A program made the position numbers and the translations under genes. The notes below the pieces were generated by a model. It saw nothing but the letters and a program-made list of their open reading frames with translations, made no database searches and had not been told where the DNA came from. From positions 59,236,292 through 59,300,291 of the forward strand of contig JAPWDM010000004.1 in assembly GCA_035578155.1 (NCBI GenBank): a DNA stretch of 64,000 nt, read 5' to 3'. Of the stretch, positions 51,783-63,047 are shown piece after piece. How positions within the stretch are numbered: the stretch's first letter is position 1; each line of letters begins with the position of its first letter. This DNA comes from Brachynemurus nebulosus (lineage: Eukaryota; Arthropoda; Insecta; Neuroptera; Myrmeleontidae).

Positions 51783-52007
51783 TGTACACATCATACTTTA
51801 CTCACTAGTATGTGTTACAATATTTTACAAATGGGGCCCAAATCCCACAGAATTTGGGACAAGGTTCTTTCGTTACTTTTCCGCTACGACACACGGTTTA
51901 GAAGATATTTACGATCAAATTTTTCAATAACGTGAAGCATCATTTATAAACAATCAAAACAAAAAACAAGTGCACTTTATGGTAGACCAAAATTAGGAGA
52001 CCTATAC

Positions 52008-52397
52008 TAGTGATGAGCAAATGCAAGACCAAGACCAGGTCTTGGTCTTGGTCTTGCATTAAGAATCTTTGTCTTGGTCTTGCAAAATACAGTCTTGATA
52101 TTGGTCTTGGTCTTTGTCTTGGTATTGCTAAAGAATCTTGCACTTTCTTGCATTTTTTTATTAGCGAATTTTTTCCTTCTAAAATCAGAATTTTCTCTCT
52201 TTACGGTATTAATTATACTTTTAAACTATTTAAATAATTTAGCAAGAGTCTTGCTTTTTTCTTGCTATTGTCTTGGTCTTGCTCACTTGAGTCTTGGTAT
52301 TGGTCTTACAGCCATACTTAGTCTTGGTCTTGGTCTTGCAAAAAATGCAAGACCAAGACCAAGACTGCAAGACCAAGACTAATTTTGCTCATCACTA
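52008..52397. mobile_element. hAT-type MITE packed with GTCTTG words, 390 bp
   Basis: TIR TAGTGATGAGCAAA and inverse; perfect 8-bp target duplication ACCTATAC (52000-52007, 52398-52405). Both halves are filled with GTCTTG / CAAGAC repeats (for example GACCAAGACCAGGTCTTGGT), mirrored about the centre. Confidence 0.9.
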
Positions 52398-52873
52398 ACC
52401 TATACACAAATATTTGAAATAGAAATAGAAACAAATTATTGAACATATAAACCGACAAATAAGAAGAGAAAATAGAAGAAAATAAAAAAAAAAAATTTAG
52501 CCCCCCCAATGTTTTAACACTTGGCTCTAAGGTACTTTTTGAACCTTGACAACGATCACACAAATGATGACGATAAATATACAGAAAATCTTTAAAGATT
52601 CGTATTCACAATACATAAATGAAGTAGTATATTTACTTTGATGAGGATATGTCCGAGAAAACTCCGTTTCAGATGAAAAGTATGGCAGCAAAGAAAATTA
52701 CTTCGGCATTATCGAAACACATTTAAGGATATGTACCTACACCATAAGGCTCAGATGAACTTCACATTACTAACGTCGTTTGGTCAAAATTTTAGCTTTG
52801 TAACTGTTGACATTCAAAAGATAATGCAGAAACATGGTTTTAACAATTTACCATTTAGCCCCAGTCTCCCTTA

Positions 52874-54332
52874 TAATACATTAAAGTGGCAATATCGTTA
52901 CTAATTTACCAGTTTCACTTTACCAAAAGAATATATTCTATAATAAGTTTTAGAAATAACGACGACCTGCTAATTTTAAATCAAATAAGTCATCAAAAAC
53001 TTCAATTCTGATTTGAAGTTTTTGATAACTATTTGATATGAAATTTGAAGATTGTCGTTATTTCTAAAAATTCCTATAGTTTTGCCTGCAATTGGAACAA
53101 AATTTGGACATATTCTATAATTATAGAAATATTTATATTACAAAATTAAAAGTCACCTAAATATTAATTTTAATTTAAAATGCTATGAAAACCTCCTGAG
53201 ACATTTTTGCTTATATTTTATTGCTATCATTATTACTATAACAAAAATTTATAAAATCTCTTTATTTAGCAGAAACGGTTCCGTTGGCATATTTAATATT
53301 AAAAAAGCTCACCTAAGGATAATAAATTTTTATCAGTCTTTTAAATATTTATTTATGGGAAATAAAAAATACAATATTAATGTACATTATTTAAATAAAA
53401 ATAAGAACCAAAAACTTCCTGATGATCATGTATGGTTGTCTCTTTGAAACATCATCAACATTTTAATATATTATGCAAAGTAATAAAAAGAATTACGACA
53501 TTGTGCTAATTTATATTTGGAATATTTGAGTTCTGTTTGAACGAAGAAAAAGATACACCGGTTCCTCAATTTACACGAATATCGGTTCCACGATGATTCA
53601 ATTTACACGAATAAAAATAGTTTAAATTGAATCTGTCATTATAAGAGGAAAAATAATGGACGAATATGTTGAAATTTACATATTTAAATTTTAAAAACAT
53701 CGTTATTTTCTATATCGATGCTTTTCGAAAACGAAAAGTAAGTTTTGACACTCCCAATATGTTCGCTTAAGTCTTCAAAAATTTCGTTATTTTCGAGCTA
53801 CGATATACACCCTCTACAAGATATTTATGATTAAAAGTTTAAGATTACAAAAATTAACGAAAAGTGATTTCTGAACGTACTATCAACTCTAGCAATTACG
53901 GTACATAATTCTGGCGCAGTCTGTATATGTACAAATGTCGGAATTTAGGCTATTATACATATAGACCGAGCGTTGACCGTCAAAAGTCTTACGTCATAAA
54001 ACACAAGAAAATTTCTGTTAGAAAATTAAAGATTAGCAAAAAAGTAACACAATGCACTAGGGTTGCCTAATCCAAACTGGGCAATAAGGTCAAAAATTTA
54101 ACAGTTTTATCAAGCTTTGACAGTTTTCTTAATTTATGAAATACAAAGGAAAAATAATCAAAAATGTAGTAGATTACTATAGCAATTATTCAATTTAATT
54201 GATTTAAAAAAAAAAAAATACAATTTAGTAATTTATTTTTTTACCTATAACTACATACAGATAAATATTTTTACATCTTTGATTTCCTTATGATTTTATA
54301 GTCACAATAGGTTTGTATATAGGAATGTAAAT
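52874..54332. other. gene-free AT-rich DNA
   Basis: No gene recognised. 52975-53060 has a small inverted repeat (AAAAACTTCAATTC / GAAGTTTTTGATAA). 53705-53770 is the third copy of the module at 42890. Confidence 0.35.
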
Positions 54333-54493
54333 ATATATACAAAATGATTCACACCAACAGTTGATTAAAATTTTACAGTATATACGAATAATTATAGCAC
54401 ATTTTTCAAATTTTATTTCTACGGGTTTTCAGCTGTGAATATTTTAAATTAAATATTTATGATTTTTATCGTTTCCTATCACACCAAAAGTAA
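54333..54493 (+). repeat. left 161-bp inverted repeat of the nuclease unit
   Basis: ATATATACAAAATGATTCAC ... TATCACACCAAAAGTAA. It is the inverse of 61186-61346 with about three mismatches. Confidence 0.85.
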
Positions 54494-55318
54494 TAAAAAA
54501 AACTGCAAATTCGCTAAAAAAAAAAGATAATTGAATTTTCTTATTTACTTAAATAAATTATTTTTAAATTATACTAGTAATTCCAGTTTTTTACTACTAA
54601 TTACATTCATAATTGCAGCTTTTCCAAAATGGTAAATCTCTATGTTATATTTGTACTATTTGTACTGTAGAATTTACCTATAGGTTTCACATAAAAAAAA
54701 TTCCATGCAGATTTGGGCATTCTTTGTTAAATTTGCAAAGCGAACAAGGTGTAAAATATTTTAAAAATTTGACTTCCTTCTGCGTGGAAGGCTCCTGATC
54801 AGAACGTTCGTTTCCAAATTAATTTTCATTTTAACGAATAATTGCTAGTTTCAAGTATTCATAATGAAGTTTGATTTTTTCTTTTTAATCAAAAGACAGG
54901 GGCGCCCAGGGGCACTTAGGGTAAATCTGGCCTTGACTCAAATATTCATAGAATTATAAAAGCACTACGTTAGTAGCAGCCAAAATAGGATTTCAGTCAG
55001 AAGAAAAAATTTAATTCTTTTTTGAAGTTAAATTGGTACTAAGTACTAATATTACACCACGTTTCACTTTAAAACAACCGCGTACTGCTTACTTACGTTA
55101 TCGAATACATAAAGAAACTTTTTAATATGTAACTTGATAAGGCTTGTACTTTGTTTTAAATAAGAGAAGGTTGCCACGTTTTACCTGGCCGAAATACTAA
55201 GCAACATCATTTTAAAAGTATGAGTCGTTTGTTGATATTTAAATAAATACCCATTTTGAAGCGCTTAATTCATTCCAAGTATCATATTGTGTCAGTTATA
55301 GAACTTTTTATTAGAAAA

Positions 55319-55552
55319 ATGATTAATTGCTTTTTATGCGATAAAGTGAAAAATGTTAAAACATTTTCTGAGGACATTCGTAATAGGTGTATTGACATGA
55401 TTAAATTCAGGAAAAAGAAAGGATTTAAATATGGTAATCTTCAACTCTCTTTAAACTCTATAAATGTTGGATATCACGTTAATTGTTATAAGAAGTTAAC
55501 AGCTTTAAAAGGACGATATAAAGAAGAATTTGGCTTACTGTTTGAAAAAAGA
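55319..55552 (+). CDS. nuclease-unit gene, exon 1 (Cys/His finger-like N-terminus)
   Basis: I place the start at the ATG 55319, because the upstream extension of the frame has no ATG. It reads [12 protein letters not shown] and later [12 protein letters not shown], a C-x2-C ... H-x2-C pattern that may bind zinc. The exon ends on a whole codon at AGA/GTAAGT (donor 55553-55558). The intron contains the (TA)n tract 55608-55750 and ends TTTTTCATATAG at 55869. N-terminal Cys pairs of this type precede the conserved domains in related multicopy metazoan proteins that I recall only as uncharacterised. Confidence 0.6.
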
Positions 55553-55869
<317 letters not shown>

Positions 55870-57421
55870 GACTTAACAGAAATTACCGTGCCAGTACCAA
55901 GTCTTTCAACATTACATTTAAGTAATGAAGATCAGTCTACGCTAGATTCACCAACATTAGTTTTGGAAATGGGACAGTCTGACGAAACACGTATACCAGC
56001 ATTAGAACAACCTATTTCGTTAATGAATTGTTGCAAAATTTGTATTTTTTGTTCTAATTATGTAAAAAAAAATAGGACAACGTAGACATTTCCCATCAGC
56101 TTGTAATTCGATTGATACGTATACTGCAGTTCAATTCTACGCTTATATTTTATATGATTTAGACATGATAGAAAAGTTAAAAAACAGTAACAATTTTTTT
56201 TACCATGGTGTGTGTAGAACTGAATATCAGAGGAAGTCTGAAAAAATACTAGGAAATGAAAGACTTAACAGTAACTGGCTTCAATTGCGTTCTATTCATA
56301 AACAAGCTTTTGAAGATTTAAGTGTGTTTATTAATGATAAAATAATAGAAGCACAAAATATATATTATTTACAAGACTTATATTTAAAGTACAAAATTTT
56401 ATTGTTAGAAATAGCGGAGGGTGAATATTCTGAATCCGATTTTATCAATTACACTGCTCAACATCTACAAGATAAAATTTTAAGAAAATTTAATGATAAA
56501 GTTGTTATAAGCGTTTCTGATACAACTCATGATAAGAAAATTGTTTATAAGAAAGGGGTTGATTTAAATACTCTTCTGACAGATTCGCTATTGAACAAAA
56601 TGAGTGAGACCAATAAGTACGAAAATGTTGCATATCAGTTAAGAAAAAAAATAAAATTAATGGAAAAGAAACAATTTTCCCAAAAATTTAATGTAGAAAA
56701 TATTCTCGAGGAAGAAGCTGAAATTCCTGATCTTTCATTTAATTTTATTTCTAATTTAATTCAGGGTTCGGATATTAGGCGCAAAAATTCAGCGGACGAT
56801 TATGTCAGAATAAAGTCCTTGTGCCAGGACATAATATATGTTATATCCAAAGGACGTATCAGACCGGCCAAACACATGATGTTAGGTTTGGCAATAAAAT
56901 CACTGACAAACAGTAGAAAAGTTCTAACAATATTAAATAAGTTCGGTCATACTATCGGGTACACAGCCGCAGAAGAACTTGAAACGGGGATGACCTACAC
57001 CGCCTATGAAAATAACAAACTAATTCCAGCCGGCATACGTCCCTTAAAACAGCTCAGTACTCATTTGGCTTTTGACAATTATGATCGTTTTGTTGAGACT
57101 TTGAATGGTAAAAACACGCTACATGACACCGTAGGAATTATTTATCAGTTTTGCCCTAAAAATTATGACGTAGAAAATTCACCCAATATAGAGACAAGTA
57201 GCTCTAAGGATTCATCGGACACAGTTGAAGAACATACGCCACGGAAAAGACGACGGTTTGAAGTAATTCCGCGAGAAATACAGTTATATTGTAAGAAACC
57301 TTCTGCTCAAACCACTTTAACGTCATTGAATATTATTGATACTGTCATCGAGGATTGCACAATCCGTAAAAAAATTCTGCTGATAAAGATTTTCTATGGG
57401 CCATGTCAATGTCTCTTTTAA
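55870..57421 (+). pseudogene. nuclease-unit gene, exon 2 first part (second finger and linker), two frame breaks
   Basis: Opens in frame from the acceptor (DLTEITVPVPS), then a Cys cluster (NCCKICIFCSNYV). At the A9 run 56063-56072 the frame slips by one; continuing in the next frame gives RRHFPSACNS, FFYHGVCRTEY and on, completing a second C-x2-C ... H-x2-C module. A long helical linker follows (to about residue 350 of the downstream open frame), ending in a basic patch RKRRR. The frame ends at 57421, but homology passes to the frame at 57403 through an A7 run at 57366-57374. Both breaks are single-base and lie in homopolymers. Confidence 0.6.
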
Positions 57422-58728
57422 AGTCAGCTCCCATGTGGATAGGATTTAACTGTCAACTAAGTTTAGAAAATACTGAACATCAAATTATTGATTATCTACC
57501 GCAAATTAATTTGTCTCCGACATCATATAGTGTGGTACATGAAACAATGCTTTATGCTCAAAAAATTGCTAAAGAATGTAATCAACAACAAATTATCGTC
57601 ACTTATGATTTAGCCATTGCCAAAATGGCAATGCAAATTAAAATGACAGAAACACCTAAATTTGAGAATATTTTTATAAATTTTGGTGCTTTTCATATTC
57701 AAATGGCATTTTTTAAAGCAGTAGGAAACTACATAGATGGATGTGGAAGTTCTGACATACTTGTACAAGCCAGTGTTTTAGCAGAAGGTTCAGTCAATGG
57801 CTTCCTTAGCGGTAAACATTTTAACCGATGTAAAAGGATTCATCCTTTACTTTCAGGAGCACTTCAAATGTTACATTTTGAGCAATTTGTGCTAGAAAAT
57901 AATATTGACGTTGGTCTCATAAGTGGCGAATTAGAAAATCTAAAAAAAAATCCTATCAATTACGAAAATTTAAGTATATCCGAAACACTGCGTAATATAT
58001 TGAACAAATATGAAATATTTGCAGAAGAAACTCGGCTTGGTAATCGTGGTAAAACTGCTCGGTATTATATTCAGTATATTGAGTTTATTAATACTTATTT
58101 TAGATTTACCCGTAGTATTAGAACAAGTGACTTTAACTTGTATTTAGTTTCTTTATTTGATATTGCTAATTTATTTTTTTCTTTTAATCTACCTAACTAC
58201 GCTTGGTGGATCTTAAAATACTTTTGTAATTTAATTGAATTAAGATTTAGTAACTCGGAGCTCTTGGATGATTTTATTAAAGGCGCTTTTGGTGTTAAAA
58301 GAACGCAGAAAAAATTTTCGAGAATTCCAGTTGACCTAACATTGGAACAAACTATCAATGCAGATGCTGCAAGTTCTTTAACAGGTCTCACTCATTTTAG
58401 TAATTCTTTATCAGCTAGACAACGTTGGGCATTAAGCCATAGTATGCGAACAAAATTAATATCACGCTTACTCGAAGAATTAGAAATGACAAGTGAAGAC
58501 GATACTACCCGTGAGTTACAAAACCATCGAATTGTTCAAGATAGAAATGCTCGAGACAATATTATTGCTAAAATAAAAGAAAATATAAACCCGTTTGATA
58601 ACAGTAATACGGATCCTGAATATATATATATATATAACATTTCAACCGGTAGAGCAGTGTCCAATGAAACGGCATCTTTTCTTCTGAACGTAAATGACTT
58701 CGGCAATATGAAAAAAGACAATTTATAG
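57403..58728 (+). pseudogene. nuclease-unit gene, central domain
   Basis: Homology begins just upstream of the ATG (DFLWAMSMSLLKSAPMWIGF). Visible motifs: YDLAIAKMAMQI, FINFGAFHIQMAFFKAVG, then GSG-like CGSSD, SGKHFNRCKRIHPLL; later LGNRGKTARYYIQYI, NYAWWILKYF and VDLTLEQTIN. The Asp / FHxxM / DLxxEQ series recurs in multicopy metazoan proteins I recall as uncharacterised, and might be the acidic core of a second nuclease or transposase fold; this is not established. A (TA)n stretch codes for YIYIY at about 58620. The frame is ended by TAG at 58726-58728, yet readable codons continue in the same frame to the A9 run at 58801. Confidence 0.6.
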
Positions 58729-58795
58729 AGTAGTGCAATACTGACGCATCAAAAAGCTATTTCTCGTCACAAAATTCAAAATTTTATGGCAGAAT

Positions 58796-60346
58796 GTGTC
58801 AAAAAAAAATGTAACAAGTACGGATGGGACAAAGAAAGTACAACTTAAGATGGAACGTGATATTTTTGGCCGTTTATTAGCCATTACGTTGGGAAAAAAA
58901 ATCGATATGGCCCGGTGTCTTTCTTATCCGTTATCACCTGCACCACCAGCTTTATGCCATAGCACAGGAGAAATGTTTAAAACTGATAAATCTAAACTGG
59001 CAAAAAAAATAAAATCATTCGTTGAACCATCAGTACCAACTAACATTAATATTGAAATAATAGACGGATTTTTCTTTCTGCATAAATTAGGCCCATCACT
59101 ACCAAATAGATTTGACAAATTAGCCGAGTTTATTCTCAAAAAAATTTGTTCTAATAAGGCATCCGAAATTCATATAATCTTCGATAGGTACCTTGTTCCT
59201 TCTATTAAAGATACTGGACGCAATAAGAGATATGAAACTGATAGACCATACAAAATAGTTGGACCATCAAAAACAAGACCCAGTGACTTCATTAAAAGTC
59301 TAAAAAACAAAAAATTCAAAGAATCTCTAATTAAATTTTTATCCGAGCAATGGCAGAATGATGAACTGGCATCAATATTAGGTAACAAAAAAGTTTTAAT
59401 AACTGTCGACGAAAAGTGTTTTTCATTTGTTGTAAAAGGTAATAGTATTGAAAAAAATGAAGAATCTAACTTTGAGTGTGACCATGAAGAAGCAGATACT
59501 CGTATTATCTATCACATGTCTCATTGCAAAATCGGTAGTAAAATAGTGATAACAGCCGTAGATACTGACATTCTTATAATATTGTTAGGTAACATACAAA
59601 AATTTATAGGATTTTCAATTTGGTTATGCTACAGTACAAAATCTAATGTTGATATTAATTATATTAATTGCATAGACTTAGCAGAAAAACTTGGAAATGA
59701 TATCTGTCGGTCTTTACCAGCCTTTCATGCATTCACTGGTTGCGATTATACAGCAAGTTTTTACCGGAAAGGCAAGACAAAAGGTTTCCAACTACTTCAA
59801 AAATCTAAAAACACACAAAATGTCTTCACGTTACTAAAAGAACCAACTGATGTTGATGACGACTATAAAATGAAAGTGATTCAAGAGTTTACTTGTCAGT
59901 TGTATGGCATTTCCCATTGTTATGATGTAAACCTAGCGCGGCTACTGATTTTTCAAAATAAATTTTCAAAGGACATTAATTCGAAACAGTTCCTAAGTAA
60001 CATAAAAAATTTCGATTCTTGCCAAATTCCTTCCTGTTGGAATTCATTAAAACAGAAAGTTTTAAGAACTATTTACGTCACATCAATGTGGCAACACGCA
60101 ACCGAAAAAAAGTGTATAAAACTTGACTTTGAGCAGTGTGGTTGGAGACTCAAGGGAAATATGTTACAACCGCGGTGGTTTGAAGGCGATCCAACACCAT
60201 TATCAGTGGATGATATTCTTCTTCACGAGAATGACAATAATGACGATGATAATTTAGAACTTGCTGATTTAAATTATGATGACGATCAGAAAGGCATGAC
60301 AGAAAGGCTAAAAGTACGAATTTCAATATTGTCGGAAAATCAATAA
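58796..60346 (+). CDS. nuclease-unit gene, C-terminal FEN1/XPG-like nuclease module
   Basis: The open frame starts after a one-base slip at the A9 run 58801-58809; it has no true ATG start, so it is the continuation of the preceding part. Counting from 58796: IIDGFFFLHKL (Asp90), IHIIFDRY (Asp130) followed by a Lys/Arg-rich SIKDTGRNKR, CDHEEADTR (Glu232, Asp234), AVDTDILIIL (Asp256, Asp258) and FTGCDYTASF (Asp317) with KGKTKGFQLL behind it. FEN1-family enzymes use seven acids in this order (human D34, D86, E158, E160, D179, D181, D233), with a helix-two-turn-helix right after the last. The match in order and spacing makes a structure-specific 5' nuclease fold likely. The protein ends in an acidic tail; AATAAA follows the stop at once. 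Confidence 0.7.
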   Translation: MSKKNVTSTDGTKKVQLKMERDIFGRLLAITLGKKIDMARCLSYPLSPAPPALCHSTGEMFKTDKSKLAKKIKSFVEPSVPTNINIEIIDGFFFLHKLGPSLPNRFDKLAEFILKKICSNKASEIHIIFDRYLVPSIKDTGRNKRYETDRPYKIVGPSKTRPSDFIKSLKNKKFKESLIKFLSEQWQNDELASILGNKKVLITVDEKCFSFVVKGNSIEKNEESNFECDHEEADTRIIYHMSHCKIGSKIVITAVDTDILIILLGNIQKFIGFSIWLCYSTKSNVDINYINCIDLAEKLGNDICRSLPAFHAFTGCDYTASFYRKGKTKGFQLLQKSKNTQNVFTLLKEPTDVDDDYKMKVIQEFTCQLYGISHCYDVNLARLLIFQNKFSKDINSKQFLSNIKNFDSCQIPSCWNSLKQKVLRTIYVTSMWQHATEKKCIKLDFEQCGWRLKGNMLQPRWFEGDPTPLSVDDILLHENDNNDDDNLELADLNYDDDQKGMTERLKVRISILSENQ

Positions 60347-60867
60347 AAACTTAATAAAACTGAAAAAATTTATTGAAAAGGAAAACAAAAAAAAATTTGG
60401 ATTTATTCTTAACAAATTGTATAAAAAAATTACAATAGTGCAGTACAATATCATTATTGCAAAGGTTTAATTAGACTTCAAGTTTAAAAAATCAAATATT
60501 ATGGAAGTAAAATCAGTATATATGCATGAAATTTTTTATATATAACTATTGAGATAACAAACTTAGCGCTTTCAGCTTTTAACATATTTTATATTATTGG
60601 CAATAAGTACTTAGATAGATACTTACATTTTCCACTAATAAACGCCAATTTGTAAATTTTGGGTCTTACAGCCTTTCTATCGGTCTTCAATTTATTCTAT
60701 ATGTAATTTCATTTTACGCCAGTTAATATTTTAAAGTTTAAATATTCAAAAAGACCAGCATATAGGTAAATAAAAATATCTGATTTTCGAAATATGGTGT
60801 TGTGTTTCAAAAATTAATTTCGAAATCATCCTAAGTCGTTTCTTGCTAACAAAGTATATAAAAATAA
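60347..60867 (+). other. 3' flank of the nuclease gene
   Basis: Polyadenylation signals (AATAAA at about 60343 and 60353) directly follow the stop. No further gene. Confidence 0.5.
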
Positions 60868-60921
60868 TAAATACCTAAGTAGAGTTAAAATGAAACAAAC
60901 TGTGGCAAATATGCCTAATTA

Positions 60922-61158
60922 CATAGGAAACTCTCATTACGCAATCCACTGGGACCGAATTGCTAAATGTGAAAGTCAAAGATCACGGGTGTCAATGTTT
61001 CTGATTTATATATTTGTATGATTTACTGTTACAAACTATTACTTAGACACTAACACATTCAAACATATTTGCTTTAAAACACGGAGAGGTGCCATTATAC
61101 ACATCTTGTGCGCGACGAAATTGCTAAATGGGAGCGTGCGATATGGGAGTTTCCTATG
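60922..61158. mobile_element. TA-flanked MITE, 237 bp, with empty site
   Basis: TIR CATAGGAAACTCTCATTACG; right end inverse CATAGGAAACTCCCATATCG. TA flanks both ends; copy 2 of the duplication (61560-61570) shows the single-TA empty site CCTAATTATTTTG. The arms also share AATTGCTAAATG. Confidence 0.9.
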
Positions 61159-61185
61159 TATTTTGAATACGTTTAATATAATCGC

Positions 61186-61346
61186 TTACTTTTGGTGTGA
61201 TAGGAGACGATAAAAATCATAAATATTTAATTTAAAATATTCACAGCCAAAAACCCGTAGAAATAAAATTTGAAAAATGTGCTATAATTATTCGTATATA
61301 CTGTAAAATTTTAATCAACTGTTGGTGTGAATCATTTTGTATATAT
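61186..61346 (-). repeat. right 161-bp inverted repeat of the nuclease unit
   Basis: Inverse of 54333-54493. A related shortened copy lies at 61588-61732. Confidence 0.85.
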
Positions 61347-61359
61347 GTTACGCTCAAAG

Positions 61360-61960
61360 ATCGAAATCGCTCATTGAGCGAAAAAAAACGACCACAGCGC
61401 GTTGTGGTCACTTAAAATCATCCACAACGCGAAATTCGTGTTGTGGCACTTGCAAAAACAGCCACAACGCGTTGTGGCTAACTCAAAAAGACTACAACGC
61501 GAAATTCCTAAATACCTAAGTAGAGTTAAAATGAAACAAACTGTGGCAAATATGCCTAATTATTTTGAATACGTTTAATATAATCGCTTACTTTTGGTGT
61601 GATAGGAAACGATAAAAATCATAAATATCACAGCCGAAAACCCGTAGAAATAAAATTTGAAAAATGCGCTATAATTGTTCGTATATACTGTAAAATTTTA
61701 ATCAACTGTTGATGTGAATCATTTTGTATATATGTTACGCTCAAAGATCGAAATCGCTCATTGAGCGAAAAAAACGACCACAACGCGTTGTGGTCACTTA
61801 AAATCATCCACAACGCGAAATTCGTGTTGTGGTACTTGTAAAAACAGCCACAACGCGTTGTGGCTAACTCAAAAAGACTACAACGCGAAAACTAACTCAA
61901 AAAGACTACAACGTGGTCATTTAAAAAAGCAACAACGCGTTCTGGACGATAAGTTGATGC
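61360..61960. promoter_or_regulatory. cluster of CCACAACGCGTTGTGG palindromes
   Basis: Full palindromes at 61390-61409 (one mismatch), 61461-61478, 61776-61795 and 61847-61864; interrupted ones (CCACAACGCG ... GTTGTGG) at 61422-61446 and 61808-61832; half sites TACAACGCG at about 61495, 61882 and an ACAACGCGTT near 61932. They lie upstream of the ATG at 62078. They could bind a dimeric protein encoded by a mobile element. Confidence 0.6.
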
Positions 61961-62077
61961 AATCGTGGTACGACGGACAGGTTGTTATTTGTTAACTGGC
62001 GCATTGCAACCAAATACCGTTGAATTTGTATTCATTGTTGACTGTTATTTTCAAGTGTGAATATCAGTGCGCAAATC

Positions 62078-62324
62078 ATGGCAAATAAAAGGAATATATT
62101 TTATGATAAATTGAATGAATTTATGAAGACAAATACCGATCGCAGTTTTTTCATTAGTAATGAACGACACGAGACGTTACTTCAAGAAACAAAAGAGACT
62201 CTCAAAACAGTATCGTCGTTTTAAACGATATGTCTTAAAAATTAGTGACACTGAAATATTGACTGAATATGGATCTGTATATTGTATTTGTGATTCAAAA
62301 ATTCGTTACTTTTGTAAGGGCTAA
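62078..62324 (+). pseudogene. N-terminal fragment of an integrase-type transposon gene (KRBA2-like)
   Basis: ATG at 62078 opens MANKRNIFYDKLNEFMKTNT, FFISNERHETLLQE, then stops at 62222. The next frame continues SKQYRRFKRYVLKISDTEIL and stops at 62322. An N-terminal helix pair followed by a Y-R-R-x-K-R-Y motif is, as I recall, typical of KRBA2-like proteins derived from integrase-type DNA transposons. One single-base shift (near 62200) separates the two pieces. The integrase core is absent. Confidence 0.45.
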
Positions 62325-63047
62325 GGCTGATGAACCCTTTAACATTTTTGAAAAAGCACATATTAACATCGGACACAAGCAAACACAAGGTTTTTTTTAT
62401 TTTTTAAAATAATTATTGACACTGCCCAGTAACTTGAAACTGTATTAGAACTTTTACTTAAATTTTCTCTGCTATTATGCTGAAAATCATTGAATCGCCC
62501 ATTGTTTGATTTTAAAAATTTAAATTATAACCCTAATGTTTGTTAATTAAGTTTTTAATAAAAGAGTTAGCAAAAGCAAACTAAAACGATGGAAACAGGA
62601 TGAAACAGAGAAAAAAAAGTTAACAAAAAGTAAAGGAGTCGGAGGCATCAAACATTTTTGTTTAACTTAGTACAACATGTATGTCTTCGACTGCTTTACT
62701 TTTTTGTTCCTTTTTTTCTCTATTTCATTTTGTTTCCATCGTTTTAGTTTGCTTTTTGCGCAGTTGAGGTTTTTGATTTTTTAATTACCTTTTTTATTTA
62801 GGTCTGCTTAGTGTTGCTTAATTATTTAGAAGAAAAAATATATAGGTACGCATACGAGATTACAGCGGTTGGCAGCCTAAATTGCCACGAATTTGGCATT
62901 AAAAAATTTTTTTGTCATAAAATAGCTTTTGTCCGCGACTTCCTTCGTGTGAACTTGTTGTGGGTTGACTAGTTTTACATACTATATCATTATCAATTCC
63001 ACTCAGATGAATTCTTAAACATCAGCTGGTTTTCATATAAACTTTCA
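62325..63047. other. gene-free DNA with a 190-bp hairpin
   Basis: 62570-62759 forms a hairpin: GCAAAAGCAAACTAAAACGA, ATGGAAACAGGATGAAACAG and inverses, arms about 75 bp. No gene. Confidence 0.55.

Larger units (their letters stand above)
42318..52871. mobile_element. possible 10.5-kb TA-flanked transposon filled with insertions
   Basis: GGGGAGACTGGGGCTAAATG (continuing GTAAATT) at 42318 has its inverse at 52871 (AATTTACC, ATTTAGCCCCAGTCTCCC); TA lies outside both ends. Near the left end the motif recurs as a palindrome (ACATTTAGCCCCA / TGGGGCTAAATGT, 42577-42615), as subterminal binding sites do. A transposase-like last exon is at 43360-43489. Most of the interior is a LINE and other insertions. 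The two ends could also belong to separate copies. Confidence 0.5.
60868..61890 (+). repeat. tandem duplication, about 400-bp unit, copy 1 carrying a MITE
   Basis: Copy 1 60868-61508 and copy 2 61509-61890 both start TAAATACCTAAGTAGAGTTA and contain the right inverted repeat, CGCTCATTGAGCG and the ACAACGCG palindromes. Copy 1 has a 237-bp MITE insertion; copy 2 has a small deletion in the inverted repeat. Confidence 0.85.

Noticed and set aside
52010..52382. Leu/Gly-Leu repeat frames on both strands
   Set aside because: Products of the GTCTTG repeat inside the hAT MITE.
54613..54798. 61-codon frame just inside the left inverted repeat
   Set aside because: No recognised motif, no ATG-to-exon link with the nuclease gene; probably chance.
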